Shown piece after piece: positions 48,568 to 57,665 of a stretch of 64,000 nt of DNA. The notes under the pieces were generated by a model. It searched no databases and was not told where the DNA came from. It saw only the letters and a list, made by a program, of their open reading frames with translations. Origin of the DNA: Saccharopolyspora hirsuta (GTDB taxonomy: Bacteria > Actinomycetota > Actinomycetes > Mycobacteriales > Pseudonocardiaceae); the NCBI RefSeq assembly GCF_008630535.1, contig NZ_VWPH01000019.1, positions 1 to 64,000 on the forward strand, written 5' to 3'. Within the stretch, counting starts at the first letter, position 1; each line of letters begins with the position of its first letter. Position numbers and translations under genes: made by a program.

Positions 48568-49785
48568 TCAGCGGGAGAAGATGCCCACTCCGTTGGCGAC
48601 CGGCCGCAGGACGCCGTCGGAGGGCACGTTCCGCACCGTCGCCAGGTCTTGGCCCGGTTCGCGCACCGCCACGGTCGAGGAGCCGCCGCCGTCGAGGTTC
48701 ATCCCGTCGACCGCGCCGAAGGAGCGCAGGAGGTCGGCCGTCTCGCGCACGCTCAGGCCGGTGCTGGCCGCCGACCGCCCGTCCACGACCAGCAGGTACG
48801 CCGTCCGGCCGTCCGCGCTGACCCCGGCCGCCGTGCGCGGGGCCAGCTCGCCGGTGTCGAGCCCGGGCAGCGGGCGCCCGTCGCGCAGGATCGGGAAGCC
48901 GCCGACGGCGAAGTCCAGCGGGCCGTCCGCCGCCGACAGGTGGGTCTCGACCACGACGCGATCACCGACCTCGAGCTTCTCCAGCTCGGCCGCACCGCCC
49001 TCGCGGCCCACCAGCACCACGGTCCCGGTCGGGATGTCCCCGGCGCCGGGGCGGTCCTGCGCGGCGGTCACCACGCCGTCGCGGACCACGACCTCCTCGG
49101 TCTGCTCGCTGCACGGCGCCGAGCGGTCGTCGTCGGTCCCGCACACCGCCCGCGCGCGCGAGACCTCGCCCCAGTCGGCGTTGTAGACGCCGATGCCGTC
49201 CACCGGCAGCGCGTACTGGTTCAGCCCGGAGATCTCGGCGGTCCGGCCGCCGCTGCGGAGCATCCCGTCGAGTTCGAGGCTGGACACCCGCGCCCGCCGG
49301 TCGACGCCGACGCCGAAGACGTCCTCGGTGGACGTTCCGGCGGGCAGCGCGGGGCCGAAGCGCTGGCCGTCGGGCACCGCCGCCTTGAGGTCGTGGCCGT
49401 CGGCGATCGCCGGTCCCACCGAGGACCCGGTGGCCGGGACGCCCTCGTGCTCCTCGCTGATGTGGAAGAAGTCCCCGTTGACCCCGGCGATCGCGCCCCG
49501 GGCGTTGGTCATGTCCGGGATCTCGTCGCGCGCGGCGACCTCGCCGGGGTGCAGCAGGTCGAGCTCGACGCTCGGCACGCGCAGATCGGCGGTGAGCAGG
49601 TAACCGACCACCGGACCGTGCGCTGTGGACATCTCGAAGGACCGGTAGGTCACCCCGGGCGCCAGCTGCGTGTCGGTGCGCAGCGATTCGGCAGCCGTGG
49701 CCGCCGGTGCGGACAGCAGCAGCGCTCCGACCGCGACCGCAGTGCTCAGCGCCCTCCGGCGCCCAAGCTCGGCAAGGGGCATCAT
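48568..49785 (-). CDS. Exported phosphodiester glycosidase (NAGPA domain) protein
   Basis: A 405-residue exported protein: signal peptide at about residues 1-32 ('LLLSAPAATAAES'), then a NAGPA-like phosphodiester glycosidase domain. Family hallmarks are 'GAIAGVNGDFFHISEEHEG', 'AVGGFPILRDGRPLPG', 'RTAAGVSADGRTAYLLVVDG' and 'AVDGMNLDGGGSSTVAV', which carries the Asn/Asp/Gly-rich active site. In this family members remove GlcNAc from phosphodiesters or act on cell-wall polymers. Start is one of two ATGs (49785 or 49782) behind GAGGAAGG. Convergent with the crotonase gene. Confidence 0.88.
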   Translation of the reverse strand: MMPLAELGRRRALSTAVAVGALLLSAPAATAAESLRTDTQLAPGVTYRSFEMSTAHGPVVGYLLTADLRVPSVELDLLHPGEVAARDEIPDMTNARGAIAGVNGDFFHISEEHEGVPATGSSVGPAIADGHDLKAAVPDGQRFGPALPAGTSTEDVFGVGVDRRARVSSLELDGMLRSGGRTAEISGLNQYALPVDGIGVYNADWGEVSRARAVCGTDDDRSAPCSEQTEEVVVRDGVVTAAQDRPGAGDIPTGTVVLVGREGGAAELEKLEVGDRVVVETHLSAADGPLDFAVGGFPILRDGRPLPGLDTGELAPRTAAGVSADGRTAYLLVVDGRSAASTGLSVRETADLLRSFGAVDGMNLDGGGSSTVAVREPGQDLATVRNVPSDGVLRPVANGVGIFSR

Positions 49786-49975
49786 CGACCGCCTTCCTCG
49801 GAAATCCGGCACGCCCGGTTTCGATCACCGAATCATCCGGCGGTGAACGACCGGTGTGCTAGATCCGAACTGTGCCTGCCGACGAGGCGGCGATCGGTGC
49901 GGAAGTCGCAGCAGCACTGGGCCGAACGACGCAGCATCCCCCGAAAGGCGGACCAGAGCGGGTGTTTCGCCGACC

Positions 49976-51559
49976 TCAGCGGCGAAGGCGCAGCACGCTG
50001 CCCTCGCCGTTGGCCGAGACGTAGAGCGAACCGTCGGCTCCGGCGGCCACACCCGCGAACGGCACCGGCACGCCGGGCAGCCCGCAGTTGAACAGCTCGG
50101 GCTGCGGACGTGCCGTGCCCGGCGGCAGGCCGACGGCGAGGTCCTGCGCCTCGACGCGCTGTTCGCCGGTCGCCGGGTCGATCGCGAGCAACCTGCGCCG
50201 ACCGGTTTCGACGACGAACAACTCCTCGCCGAGCGCGGCGATCCCCTGCGGCGCGTCGAGACCCTCGGCCACGACTGCGATTCCGCCGCCACCGATCAGC
50301 GCGACGGTGCCGCGCCGCTCGTCGGTCACGAAGCAGCGGTCCTGCTCGTCGACGGCGACGTCGACCGGGGAGTCGAAGCCCTCGGCCAGGACGGTCAGGA
50401 CGTCGTCCTCGGAGAGGGCGACCACGCGCCCGGCGCCGGTCTCGGCCACCACGAGACTGCCGTCCGCGCGTGCGGCGACACCGGTCGGCCGCGACAGATC
50501 CCGGGCGCGCGTCGTGAGCTCCCGGTCGTCCGGTTCGTAGCTGCGCACCTCGCCGAACTGCGAGGTGACGTGCACCCGCCCGCGGTCGTCGGCGGCGACG
50601 CCGTGGCTGAACACGAGCAGCTCGCGCGTGCTGACCTCGCCGTCGTCCAGGCTGGCCAACCGGTAGTTGTCGCCGGTGAACACGGTGCCGGAGCGGTGCA
50701 CCGCCACCCCGAACGGGCCGACGAGCCCGGTCGGCACCACCTCGCGCGCCCTGCCGTCCGGCGCGAGCTCGGCGATCCCGCCCGTCGCGAAGCTGGACAC
50801 GAACATGCGGTTCTCGGCGTCGAACGCGGCGTTGTCCATTCCGGACACCTCGCCCGGCACGACCGCGCGGTCGCCCGTGCCGAACAGGTCGATCCGGGTG
50901 ACGATGCCCTCCTCGCCGCGCGACAGCACGGTGAGCACCCCGCCCCGGTCGAACCGGACCGCCACCGGCGCGTGCACGTCCTCGGCGACCAGCTCCGGCT
51001 CGCCACCGCCCAGCGGCACGCGGTGGACCTCGCCGGTGAGCATGTGCGGGTAGTACAGGCAGCCGTCCGGGCCGAGCTGCATCGCGTTGCCCATCGCCAG
51101 CCCGTCGGCGAGCACCACCGGCTCGGCGCCGGGCGTCACCTCGAGCACGCGACCGCCCGGCCGCATCTCGTTGACGAACACGCGATCACCGACGCACGCG
51201 ATGCCGTTCGGCACCGCGACCTCGTCGGTGACCAGCGTGAACGCGCCGTCCGGCGCGCGCCGCCACACCCGGCCGGGGGTGAGGTCGGTGATGTACATCG
51301 ACCCGTCGGCGCCGAAGGCGAGGTCGTCGGGCGACTGGACCGGGCCGTCCAGGTCCACCACCACCTCGACGTCCCCGGACCCGAGGTCCACGGCGCTGAT
51401 GCGCCCGGCCACGTACTGCGCGACGTAGAGCCGCCCGTCCGGCCCGAACGCGATGCCGTTGGAACCCCACAGCGGATTGGCCCCGGTGAGCCGCTCGATC
51501 CGCCACCGCTCGCTGCTCGGCCGCCCGGCAGCTCCGTACCGCCCCGGTTCAGCGCGCAT
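49976..51559 (-). CDS. SMP-30/NHL-type beta-propeller protein
   Basis: A 527-residue protein of beta-propeller repeats resembling SMP-30/gluconolactonase/NHL. Repeating blocks 'GSNGIAFGPDGRLYVAQYVAG', 'SPDDLAFGADGSMYITD', 'MDNAAFDAENRMFVSSFATG' and 'AGVAAGADGSLYVSANGEGS' show the 'FxxDGxLYV' theme about ten times, so two propellers or one large one are possible. No signal peptide is seen. It overlaps the upstream Baeyer-Villiger monooxygenase gene by 11 bases, so a lactone hydrolase acting on that enzyme's ester or lactone product is a reasonable inference. It has no PQQ-dehydrogenase W-motif. Confidence 0.8.
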   Translation of the reverse strand: MRAEPGRYGAAGRPSSERWRIERLTGANPLWGSNGIAFGPDGRLYVAQYVAGRISAVDLGSGDVEVVVDLDGPVQSPDDLAFGADGSMYITDLTPGRVWRRAPDGAFTLVTDEVAVPNGIACVGDRVFVNEMRPGGRVLEVTPGAEPVVLADGLAMGNAMQLGPDGCLYYPHMLTGEVHRVPLGGGEPELVAEDVHAPVAVRFDRGGVLTVLSRGEEGIVTRIDLFGTGDRAVVPGEVSGMDNAAFDAENRMFVSSFATGGIAELAPDGRAREVVPTGLVGPFGVAVHRSGTVFTGDNYRLASLDDGEVSTRELLVFSHGVAADDRGRVHVTSQFGEVRSYEPDDRELTTRARDLSRPTGVAARADGSLVVAETGAGRVVALSEDDVLTVLAEGFDSPVDVAVDEQDRCFVTDERRGTVALIGGGGIAVVAEGLDAPQGIAALGEELFVVETGRRRLLAIDPATGEQRVEAQDLAVGLPPGTARPQPELFNCGLPGVPVPFAGVAAGADGSLYVSANGEGSVLRLRR

Positions 51560-53360
51560 CGCCGAGCACCTCGTTGATCCCCCCGCCCTCGCGCCATTCG
51601 CGCAGCAGCCGGTGAAAGGCCGCCGGGCCGAGTCCGTAGGTCTGGCGGGGGCCGCGCGCGGCGCCCTCGTTGTTGTAGTAGCCGGGAGTGCACTCGGCCG
51701 CGAAGCGCTCCTGGTCCGGCGAGGTGGCCCGGATCGTCTCCACCCAGGCGGTCTCGGCCTCCCGGGTCGGCTCGATGTGCTTGACCCCGCGCTTGCGTGC
51801 CTCGGCGACGACCGCGCCGACGTGGATCGCCTGCTCGTCCAGCACGTGCACGAAGTTCACCGACGGGGCGTTCTGCAGCGGGCCCAGGTGGAACAGGTTC
51901 GGGAAGCCGTTGCTGCAGAAGCCGTGCAGCGTGCGCACGCCCTCGGTCGCCCACGACTGCAGGAGCCCGATCCCGTCCCTGCCGTGCACGGGCAGCCGCC
52001 CGGTCATCGCGTCGGACCTCCCGACCTCGAACCCGGTGGCGAAGATGATGCAGTCCACCTCGTACTCCGCGCCGCCGACCACGATCGCGCGTTCGGTGAT
52101 GCGCTCGACGCCGCCGTGGTCGGCGGTGTCGACGAGGGTGACGTTGGGGCGGTTGAAGGTCTGCAGGTACTCGTCGCTGAAGGTCGGGCGCTTGCAGCCG
52201 TAGCGGTACCAGGGCTTGAGCAGCTCCGCGGTCGCCGGGTCCTCGACGATCTCGTCGACGCGGGCGCGCAGCTGGTTCATCTTCTGGAAGTCGAGGATCT
52301 CCTCGATGCGCTCCCACTCGTCGCGCGGGAGGTGCGAGCGGGCGTCGGTGGCGATGATCTTGCCCAGCACGTGCCCGCTGGCCGTCCAGGCGTCGGACAC
52401 CAGGTCCTCGGCCACCTCGTGCCCGGTGACCGCGGCCTGGAAGTTCTCCCGGCGCCGGGCGTGCCAGCCGGGTTCGAGCGAGGCCGCCCAGGCCGGGTCG
52501 GTGCGCCGGTTGCCGCGCACGTCCACCGACGACGGCGTGCGCTGGAAGACGTAGAGGTGCTCGGCGTCGCGGCCCACGTGCGGGACGATCTGGACGGCCG
52601 TGGCGCCGGTGCCGATCACCGCGACCCGCTTGTCGGCCAGGCCGGTGAGGCCGCCGTCCGGGCCGCCGCCGGTGTAGCGGTAGTCCCAGCGGCTGGTGTG
52701 GAAGGTGTGCCCGGTGAAGGTCTCGATGCCGGGGATGCCGGGCAGCTTGGGGTGGTCGAGGGTCCCGTTGGAGATGACCACGTACGTCGCGCGCACCTCG
52801 TCGTCGCGGTCGGTGCGCACCACCCACTCGTCGTCGTCCCAGCGCAGCTCGCGCACCGCGGTCTGGAAGCAGGCGTCGCGGTAGAGGTCGAAGGTGCGGC
52901 CGATGGCCATCGCGTGCTGGCGGATCTCCTCGCCCGGCGAGTACTTCCACTCCGGGACGGTGCCCACCTCCTCCAGCAGCGGGAGGTAGACGTAGGACTC
53001 GATGTCGCAGTGGATGCCCGGGTAGCGGTTCCAGTACCAGGTGCCGCCGAAGTCACCGCCCTTCTCGATGATCCGGATCCGCTCCAGCCCCGCCTGGCGC
53101 AGCCGCGCCCCGGCCAGCAGGCCGCCGAAGCCGCCGCCGACCACCACGGCGTCCACCCGGTCCCGGATCGGGTCCCTGGTGAACCCCGGTTCGACGTAGG
53201 GGTCCTCGGCGTAGTAGCCGAACCGGCCCTCGGCGCGCTGGTACTGCCGACTGCCGTCGGGGCGGACCCGGCGCTGGCGTTCCGCGCGGTAGCGCTCGCG
53301 CAGGGCATCGGGGTCGAAGTCGAGTTCGGCGGGGAGTTGCGGCGGGGGGAGCGTCGACAT
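51549..53360 (-). CDS. Baeyer-Villiger-type flavin monooxygenase
   Basis: A 603-residue FAD/NADPH monooxygenase. FAD motif 'VVVGGGFGGLLAGARLRQAG' near residue 75 and the BVMO fingerprint FxGxxxHxxxW as 'FTGHTFHTSRWD' are both present, with NADPH-binding 'VAVIGTGATAVQIVPHVG' after it. 'GGDFGGTWYWNRYPGIHCD' is the usual CHMO/PAMO-like block. It has an N-terminal extension of ~70 residues, as in larger BVMOs (cyclopentadecanone/steroid type). ATG at 53360 with AAGGG. First gene of a two-gene operon with a beta-propeller protein, behind a palindromic operator. It likely opens ketones to esters or lactones. Confidence 0.93.
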   Translation of the reverse strand: MSTLPPPQLPAELDFDPDALRERYRAERQRRVRPDGSRQYQRAEGRFGYYAEDPYVEPGFTRDPIRDRVDAVVVGGGFGGLLAGARLRQAGLERIRIIEKGGDFGGTWYWNRYPGIHCDIESYVYLPLLEEVGTVPEWKYSPGEEIRQHAMAIGRTFDLYRDACFQTAVRELRWDDDEWVVRTDRDDEVRATYVVISNGTLDHPKLPGIPGIETFTGHTFHTSRWDYRYTGGGPDGGLTGLADKRVAVIGTGATAVQIVPHVGRDAEHLYVFQRTPSSVDVRGNRRTDPAWAASLEPGWHARRRENFQAAVTGHEVAEDLVSDAWTASGHVLGKIIATDARSHLPRDEWERIEEILDFQKMNQLRARVDEIVEDPATAELLKPWYRYGCKRPTFSDEYLQTFNRPNVTLVDTADHGGVERITERAIVVGGAEYEVDCIIFATGFEVGRSDAMTGRLPVHGRDGIGLLQSWATEGVRTLHGFCSNGFPNLFHLGPLQNAPSVNFVHVLDEQAIHVGAVVAEARKRGVKHIEPTREAETAWVETIRATSPDQERFAAECTPGYYNNEGAARGPRQTYGLGPAAFHRLLREWREGGGINEVLGDAR

Positions 53361-53392
53361 GCTGGCCCTTCTCACGGCGGCGATCGGCCCGA

Positions 53393-53414
53393 TTAAATCA
53401 GGTGACTGACTTAA
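53393..53414. promoter_or_regulatory. 22-bp palindromic operator upstream of the BVMO gene
   Basis: TTAAATCAG-GTGA-CTGACTTAA, arms of nine bases with one mismatch, 32 bases before the BVMO ATG. The size and AT-rich ends fit a TetR- or MarR-family operator. No regulator gene is adjacent, so the controller lies elsewhere. Confidence 0.7.
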
Positions 53415-53480
53415 AACGGTACCAGCGATGCTCCGCGGGGCGTCAACGCAGGTGCCGCGCGTTGGCGTCCACTTAGGACT

Positions 53481-54491
53481 TCAGCCGCTGTGGTTCGGCG
53501 CGAGTTCGCCGGTCACGACGTCCTCCAGGGGGTGCCGCGGGGTGGCGGGCACGGGGGAGCCGTAGCCGATGCGCAGCACGATCTGCGGCCACAGGCCGCC
53601 GCCGATCAGCTCGCGTAGCTCCCGGCGGGTGGCCGGGACCTCGACCACCTGCGAGAGGAACGAGCTGGCCAGCCCGTGCGCCGTCGCGGTCAGCAGGACC
53701 CGCTGCATGGCCATCCCCGCCTGCAGCTGCGCGTGCCGCGAGTCCTGGAAGGAGCCGAGCACGCAGATCAGCGGCTCGGGTTCGAAGTCCTTGCCCGCCA
53801 CGCGGGTGCGCGCGGTGCCGCCGCTGAAGTCGCGCAGCACGAACTCGTCCTGCGGTTCCGGGGCCGGGCCGCTGCTGCGGGCCGGGACACCTTCGCGGAT
53901 GCCCTCGGCGCGGCCGGTCCAGCGCTGCCACTCGGCCACGAAGTCCGGGTCGTCGACCTGCACCTGGTGCGCTCGCCTGCTCAGCTCGCGCAACACCTGG
54001 CGCTGCGGCGGGTCCAGGACGGCCAGCCAGCCCCGCTCGACCTCGGCCGCCTGCCGGAGCTGCGCTTGGAGCTCGGTGGGCACCGGGTCGTGGTGGAAGG
54101 GCTTGCGGTTGGTCCGGCGCCGCGGGATCGCCGCGGCCAGCTCCCGCTCCACCGGCGTGGCGGGGCGCCGCGCCGACGGGCGCACGGACGCCAGCAGGTC
54201 GGGGTGCGACTGCTCGGGGAACGGGCGGACGTCCGGGATGGTTCCGCTGGCGCGGATGGCCAGGCGCAGGTTCAGCAGGGCCGCGCCGCAGGCCAGCACC
54301 AGCTCGCGGTGATCGGGGTCGGCGACGTCCATCGCCCGCGAGGTGTCGGCGTGCAGCTCGATCGCGCTCGGCGTGCAGTGGAACCGCCAGGGCTGGGAGT
54401 TGTGCAGCGACGGTGCGGCGGTGGCCGCGACGAGGGCGTCCCGGACCTCGGCGGCGGTCAGGCCGCCCACTGGCGTGATGGTCGTGTTCAT
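53481..54491 (-). CDS. Acg-type nitroreductase-family protein
   Basis: A 336-residue protein of the nitroreductase superfamily, similar to the Acg/Rv2032-type dormancy-associated proteins of actinobacteria. The N-terminus 'AATAAPSLHNSQPWRFHCTP' is the conserved flavin-site start, 'RRRTNRKPFH' is the middle signature, and 'GMAMQRVLLTATAHGLASSF' precedes 'GLWPQIVLRIGYGSPVPAT'. In the best-studied members the flavin site is covered by a lid, so reductase activity is weak. ATG at 54491 follows GGAGGGG. It is divergent from a universal stress protein gene, a pairing typical of hypoxia/dormancy regulons. Confidence 0.88.
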   Translation of the reverse strand: MNTTITPVGGLTAAEVRDALVAATAAPSLHNSQPWRFHCTPSAIELHADTSRAMDVADPDHRELVLACGAALLNLRLAIRASGTIPDVRPFPEQSHPDLLASVRPSARRPATPVERELAAAIPRRRTNRKPFHHDPVPTELQAQLRQAAEVERGWLAVLDPPQRQVLRELSRRAHQVQVDDPDFVAEWQRWTGRAEGIREGVPARSSGPAPEPQDEFVLRDFSGGTARTRVAGKDFEPEPLICVLGSFQDSRHAQLQAGMAMQRVLLTATAHGLASSFLSQVVEVPATRRELRELIGGGLWPQIVLRIGYGSPVPATPRHPLEDVVTGELAPNHSG

Positions 54492-54652
54492 CGTGGCCCC
54501 TCCGTCGCCGCGCTGCTCTTCCAGCCTGTCGGCGCGATCGCGGGCGGAGGTAGAGCCGATGGTCACTGCCCCGGCCGCCGGTGACGAAGTGCTCTGACCA
54601 CCCGGTGCCGCGGTGGCGCAGCCTGGAACGGAGCTCGGCGGAAGGGGGCGGC

Positions 54653-55537
54653 ATGTCCGAGGCGGGCGGCAAGGAGGTCGTGGTGGGCTTCGACCTGGGG
54701 GAGGCGTCCCGGCGCGCGGTGCGGTGGGCGGCGCGGGAAGCCGCCGGTCGCGGTCGGCCGCTGCTGCTGGTGCACGTGCTGACCTGGCCGTTCGAGGAGC
54801 ACACGGCGATCCGGGTGCCGGGGGAGGGCGACGTGTCCGAACCCCTGCAGCAGGCGTTGCGGCGCGAGCTCGCCGACCTCGCCGAGGAGTGCCAGCGGAT
54901 CGATCCGGACCTGCCGGTGCGCAGCGAGCTGCCGTTCGGCGATCCGGTCCAGGTGCTCGGCGGGCTGGCCGCCGACGCCGAGCTGCTGGTGCTCGGCGGG
55001 CCGCGGCTGGAACCGTCGGTCGGGGTGGGCGCGACCTCGGCGGAGCTGCTGGCCAGGCGCGGTGGTGCCCCGGTCGTGGTGGTCCGCGGGGGCCGCGAGG
55101 AGCCGGACGGGGCGCCGGTGGTGGTGGGCGTGGACGGGTCGGCGACCAGCCGGGCCGCGATCGCCTTCGCCTTCGACTTCGCCTCCCGCAACCGCTGCGA
55201 CCTGGTGGCCGCGCACGCCTGGAGCGATCTGCCGCTGGACCCGTTCGAGCGGGTGTCGCAGTGGGAGCTGCCCTGGTCGGAGGTCCGCGAGGCGGCCGAG
55301 GAGGTGCTCGCGGAATCGCTGGCGGGCTGGGCCGAGCAGTACCCGGACGTGGCGGTCCGGCGGGTGGTCACGCCGGAGAAGCCCACGCAGGCGCTGCTGC
55401 GGGAAGCGGAGCGGGCGAGCCTGCTGGTCGTGGGCAGCCACGGCCGGGGGCGGTTCCGGCGCAGCTTCCTCGGTTCGGTGAGCCACGCGGCCGTGAACCG
55501 CGCGCCCTGCCCGGTCGCGGTCCTGCGCGCCGCTTGA
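54653..55537 (+). CDS. Universal stress protein (tandem UspA domains)
   Basis: A 294-residue protein with two UspA domains. Domain 1 starts 'VVVGFDLGEASRRAVRWAAR'; its ATP motif is degenerate ('LVLGGPRLEPSVGVGATS'). Domain 2 starts 'VVVGVDGSATSRAAIAFAF' and keeps the ATP signature 'GSHGRGRFRRSFLGSVS' (G-2x-G-9x-G-S). ATG with GGAAGGGGG upstream. It is divergent from the Acg-like gene. No DosR-type box was found in the 161-base gap by eye. Confidence 0.92.
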   Translation: MSEAGGKEVVVGFDLGEASRRAVRWAAREAAGRGRPLLLVHVLTWPFEEHTAIRVPGEGDVSEPLQQALRRELADLAEECQRIDPDLPVRSELPFGDPVQVLGGLAADAELLVLGGPRLEPSVGVGATSAELLARRGGAPVVVVRGGREEPDGAPVVVGVDGSATSRAAIAFAFDFASRNRCDLVAAHAWSDLPLDPFERVSQWELPWSEVREAAEEVLAESLAGWAEQYPDVAVRRVVTPEKPTQALLREAERASLLVVGSHGRGRFRRSFLGSVSHAAVNRAPCPVAVLRAA

Positions 55538-55561
55538 CAGTCCACTGAGGACGTGGGGTTC

Positions 55562-56230
55562 TCACGCCACGGCCAGCAGCATCGCCCCCATGCCGACGGC
55601 CATCCCGGCGTGGCAGGCCGCTTCGTAGGCGGCCGCGCGCTGCGGTCGGGTCCGGGCGTTCCTGCCGATGTCCACCGCCGCGGACAGCCACGGCAGCGAG
55701 GTCAGCACGAAGTAGCCGCCGAGCGCCAGGCACACGACGGCGACTGCGCTCGCCGGGGCGGTGCCCGGTGCCGAGGCCAGGACCCCGGCGCCCATCGAGT
55801 GGTGGTGGACGTGGTCGGACCCGGTCGGCTGGTGCGACATCAGGGCGGGCATCGCGGCCAGCATCCAGCACATCCCCGCCGCCATCACCGCGTGGTGCGC
55901 CTGCTGCCACCGGCGGTGCCCGGTGCACCAGCGGACGTTGGCGGTCAGCGCCAGGAACCAGACGACCATGGTCCCGAACACCACCAGCTGCGGGGCGACG
56001 GGGATCGCCATGCCCCACGGCCAGCACATCGCGATCATCGCCGCGCTCATGACGACGTGCCCGGCGGCGCTGATCCGCACCGCCGGGGTTCCCGGGACGT
56101 CCTGGTCCTCGACGCCCCGGGGCCAGACCGGCGAGATCGGCTCCGCCCGGACCAGCCGGTGCAGGCCCCAGAGCGCGGAAGCGGTGAACAGCGCGGTCAG
56201 GATCCAGCGGAGCAGCAGTGATTCCACCAC
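55562..56230 (-). CDS. DUF5134-type polytopic membrane protein with His/Met-rich loop
   Basis: A 222-residue membrane protein, about six hydrophobic helices, matching actinobacterial DUF5134 proteins. A loop between helices reads 'SHQPTGSDHVHHHSMGAG', with several His and Met residues and nearby Met/Cys positions ('AMCWPWGM', 'GMCWML', 'GMAVGMGAM') that could bind copper. GTG at 56230 with GGGAG upstream, two bases after the PepSY gene's stop; the pair is an operon. A role in copper handling is inferred from the residues and the SigC context. Confidence 0.7.
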   Translation of the reverse strand: MVESLLLRWILTALFTASALWGLHRLVRAEPISPVWPRGVEDQDVPGTPAVRISAAGHVVMSAAMIAMCWPWGMAIPVAPQLVVFGTMVVWFLALTANVRWCTGHRRWQQAHHAVMAAGMCWMLAAMPALMSHQPTGSDHVHHHSMGAGVLASAPGTAPASAVAVVCLALGGYFVLTSLPWLSAAVDIGRNARTRPQRAAAYEAACHAGMAVGMGAMLLAVA

Positions 56231-56232
56231 GG

Positions 56233-57570
56233 TCAGACTCCCGTCGTGCGGCGCGCGCCCAGTGCGACGTCGATGGCCAGGAACAGCAGCAGGGAAGCGC
56301 CGAGCATCGGCAGCGCGTACCCGATGAACGCGGCGGCCAGGATGATCGGCGCCAGCACCCGCCCGGGGACCCGCCGCCAGGCGCCGCGCTCCGGCGGTGC
56401 GCCGAAGCCGCGCGTCGGTCTGCGCAGCCACCACATCCGGTAAGCCATGAAGACCATGCTGGTCAGCCCGATGGTCAGCGCGGCGAGCACCAGCTGGTTC
56501 GGCAGGCCGAACAGCAGCCCCATGTGCGCGTCGACGCCCCACCGGGCGAGCTTGGCCATCAGCGAGTGGTCGGCGAAGCGCAGCTCCGAGACGACCTGCC
56601 CGCTGCCCGGGTCCACCGCGACGGCGTCCAGCTGGGTGGGCCAGTGCCGCTCGGTCTGCTCGACCTTGTAGGCGCCGTCGCCGGGCGCGCTGATCTCCAC
56701 CGGCCCGGTCACCCCGTGCGCGATCGCGGCGGCGTGGACCTGGTCGAAGCCGACGTCGCCGCTGGGCGGCCGCGGCAGGTCGGTGGACACCGTCGGCGTT
56801 TCCCACGACAGCGCGGAGCGCAGCTGCGTGACGTTCTCGCCCGCGAACAGCGACCAGGTCAGACCGGTCGCGGACAGGAACAGCAGACCCGCGCACGCCC
56901 ACAGGCCCACTGAACCGTGCCAGGACAGCACCCGTCGGCGGCCCTTGGCGCGCAACTGGGGCGCCACCAGCGACCGGGCGCTGCTGCGCTTGCGGCGCAC
57001 CCACATCAGCAGCCCGCCGAGCGCCACCACCCACAGCCAGCTGGCGGCCAGCTCGCTGTAGATCCGGCCTGCCTCGCCGAGGTGCAGGTTGCGGTGCAGC
57101 TGGGCGAGCCAGGTGCGCACCGGCAGCGACTGGCTGCTGCCGTAGGTCTCCAGCACCCCGCGGACCTCGGCGGTGTGCGGGTCGACGAACACCGTGCGGT
57201 AGTAGCTGCCGTCCACGTCGGGGTTGTCGAAGATGACCCGCGTGGTGTCGGTGGGAGTCGGTGCCGGGCGCACCGCGGTCAGCTCCGCGCCGGGCAGCGC
57301 ATCGCGGGCGACGTCGATCTGGGTCGCCAGCGACTGCGTGGTCGGCCCCGGCGGCACGTGCAGCTCGTGGTCGTAGACGACCTGCTCCAGCTGCGGGGAG
57401 AAGATGTAGAGCAGCCCGGTGAGCGCGGTCACGACCAGGAACGGGCCGACGAAGACCCCGGCGTAGAAGTGCAGGCGCCGCACCAGCGGTCGCAGCGCGG
57501 GCCACCACGGCTCGTCGGACCGCTGCGGTGGCGCCGCCGGTTCCCGGGCGGTGGACTCCTCGACTGACAT
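56233..57570 (-). CDS. PepSY-domain membrane protein (PiuB/SiaB-like)
   Basis: A 445-residue PepSY-associated transmembrane protein. The N-terminal helix 'LHFYAGVFVGPFLVVTALTG' is the family hallmark, followed by a periplasmic PepSY-like domain ('FVDPHTAEVRGVLET'), 'LAQLHRNLHLGEAGRIYSELA' (conserved His pair), a further helix pair ('LSWHGSVGLWACAGLLFLSA'), and two C-terminal helices. Such proteins are often linked to metal-chelate or haem reductase/uptake functions. ATG with AAGGAG four bases upstream. It is divergent from sigC and heads an operon with the DUF5134 gene. Confidence 0.88.
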   Translation of the reverse strand: MSVEESTAREPAAPPQRSDEPWWPALRPLVRRLHFYAGVFVGPFLVVTALTGLLYIFSPQLEQVVYDHELHVPPGPTTQSLATQIDVARDALPGAELTAVRPAPTPTDTTRVIFDNPDVDGSYYRTVFVDPHTAEVRGVLETYGSSQSLPVRTWLAQLHRNLHLGEAGRIYSELAASWLWVVALGGLLMWVRRKRSSARSLVAPQLRAKGRRRVLSWHGSVGLWACAGLLFLSATGLTWSLFAGENVTQLRSALSWETPTVSTDLPRPPSGDVGFDQVHAAAIAHGVTGPVEISAPGDGAYKVEQTERHWPTQLDAVAVDPGSGQVVSELRFADHSLMAKLARWGVDAHMGLLFGLPNQLVLAALTIGLTSMVFMAYRMWWLRRPTRGFGAPPERGAWRRVPGRVLAPIILAAAFIGYALPMLGASLLLFLAIDVALGARRTTGV

Positions 57571-57605
57571 GCTGCTCCTTGCCCCGTTCGGCGTCGTCGC
57601 AGTAG

Positions 57606-57634
57606 CAGTCGTGCCGGAGGCCGCTCCGGTTCCC
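57606..57634 (-). promoter_or_regulatory. Candidate ECF-type promoter before the PepSY gene
   Basis: On the minus strand GGGAAC (57629-57634), a 17-base spacer and CGACTG (57606-57611) lie ~36 bases upstream of the ATG. This resembles ECF promoters with a GGAAC -35 and CG-containing -10, so SigC-dependent transcription is possible. Confidence 0.4.
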
Positions 57635-57665
57635 CGGGGTTTTCGCGGATTCCCGTCCAGGGAGT

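Noticed and set aside
49976..51559. Beta-propeller protein as a PQQ-dependent dehydrogenase linked to the pqq operon
   Set aside because: Repeats are SMP-30/NHL type; there are no PQQ-binding Trp-docking motifs or signal peptide, and it overlaps a BVMO gene instead.
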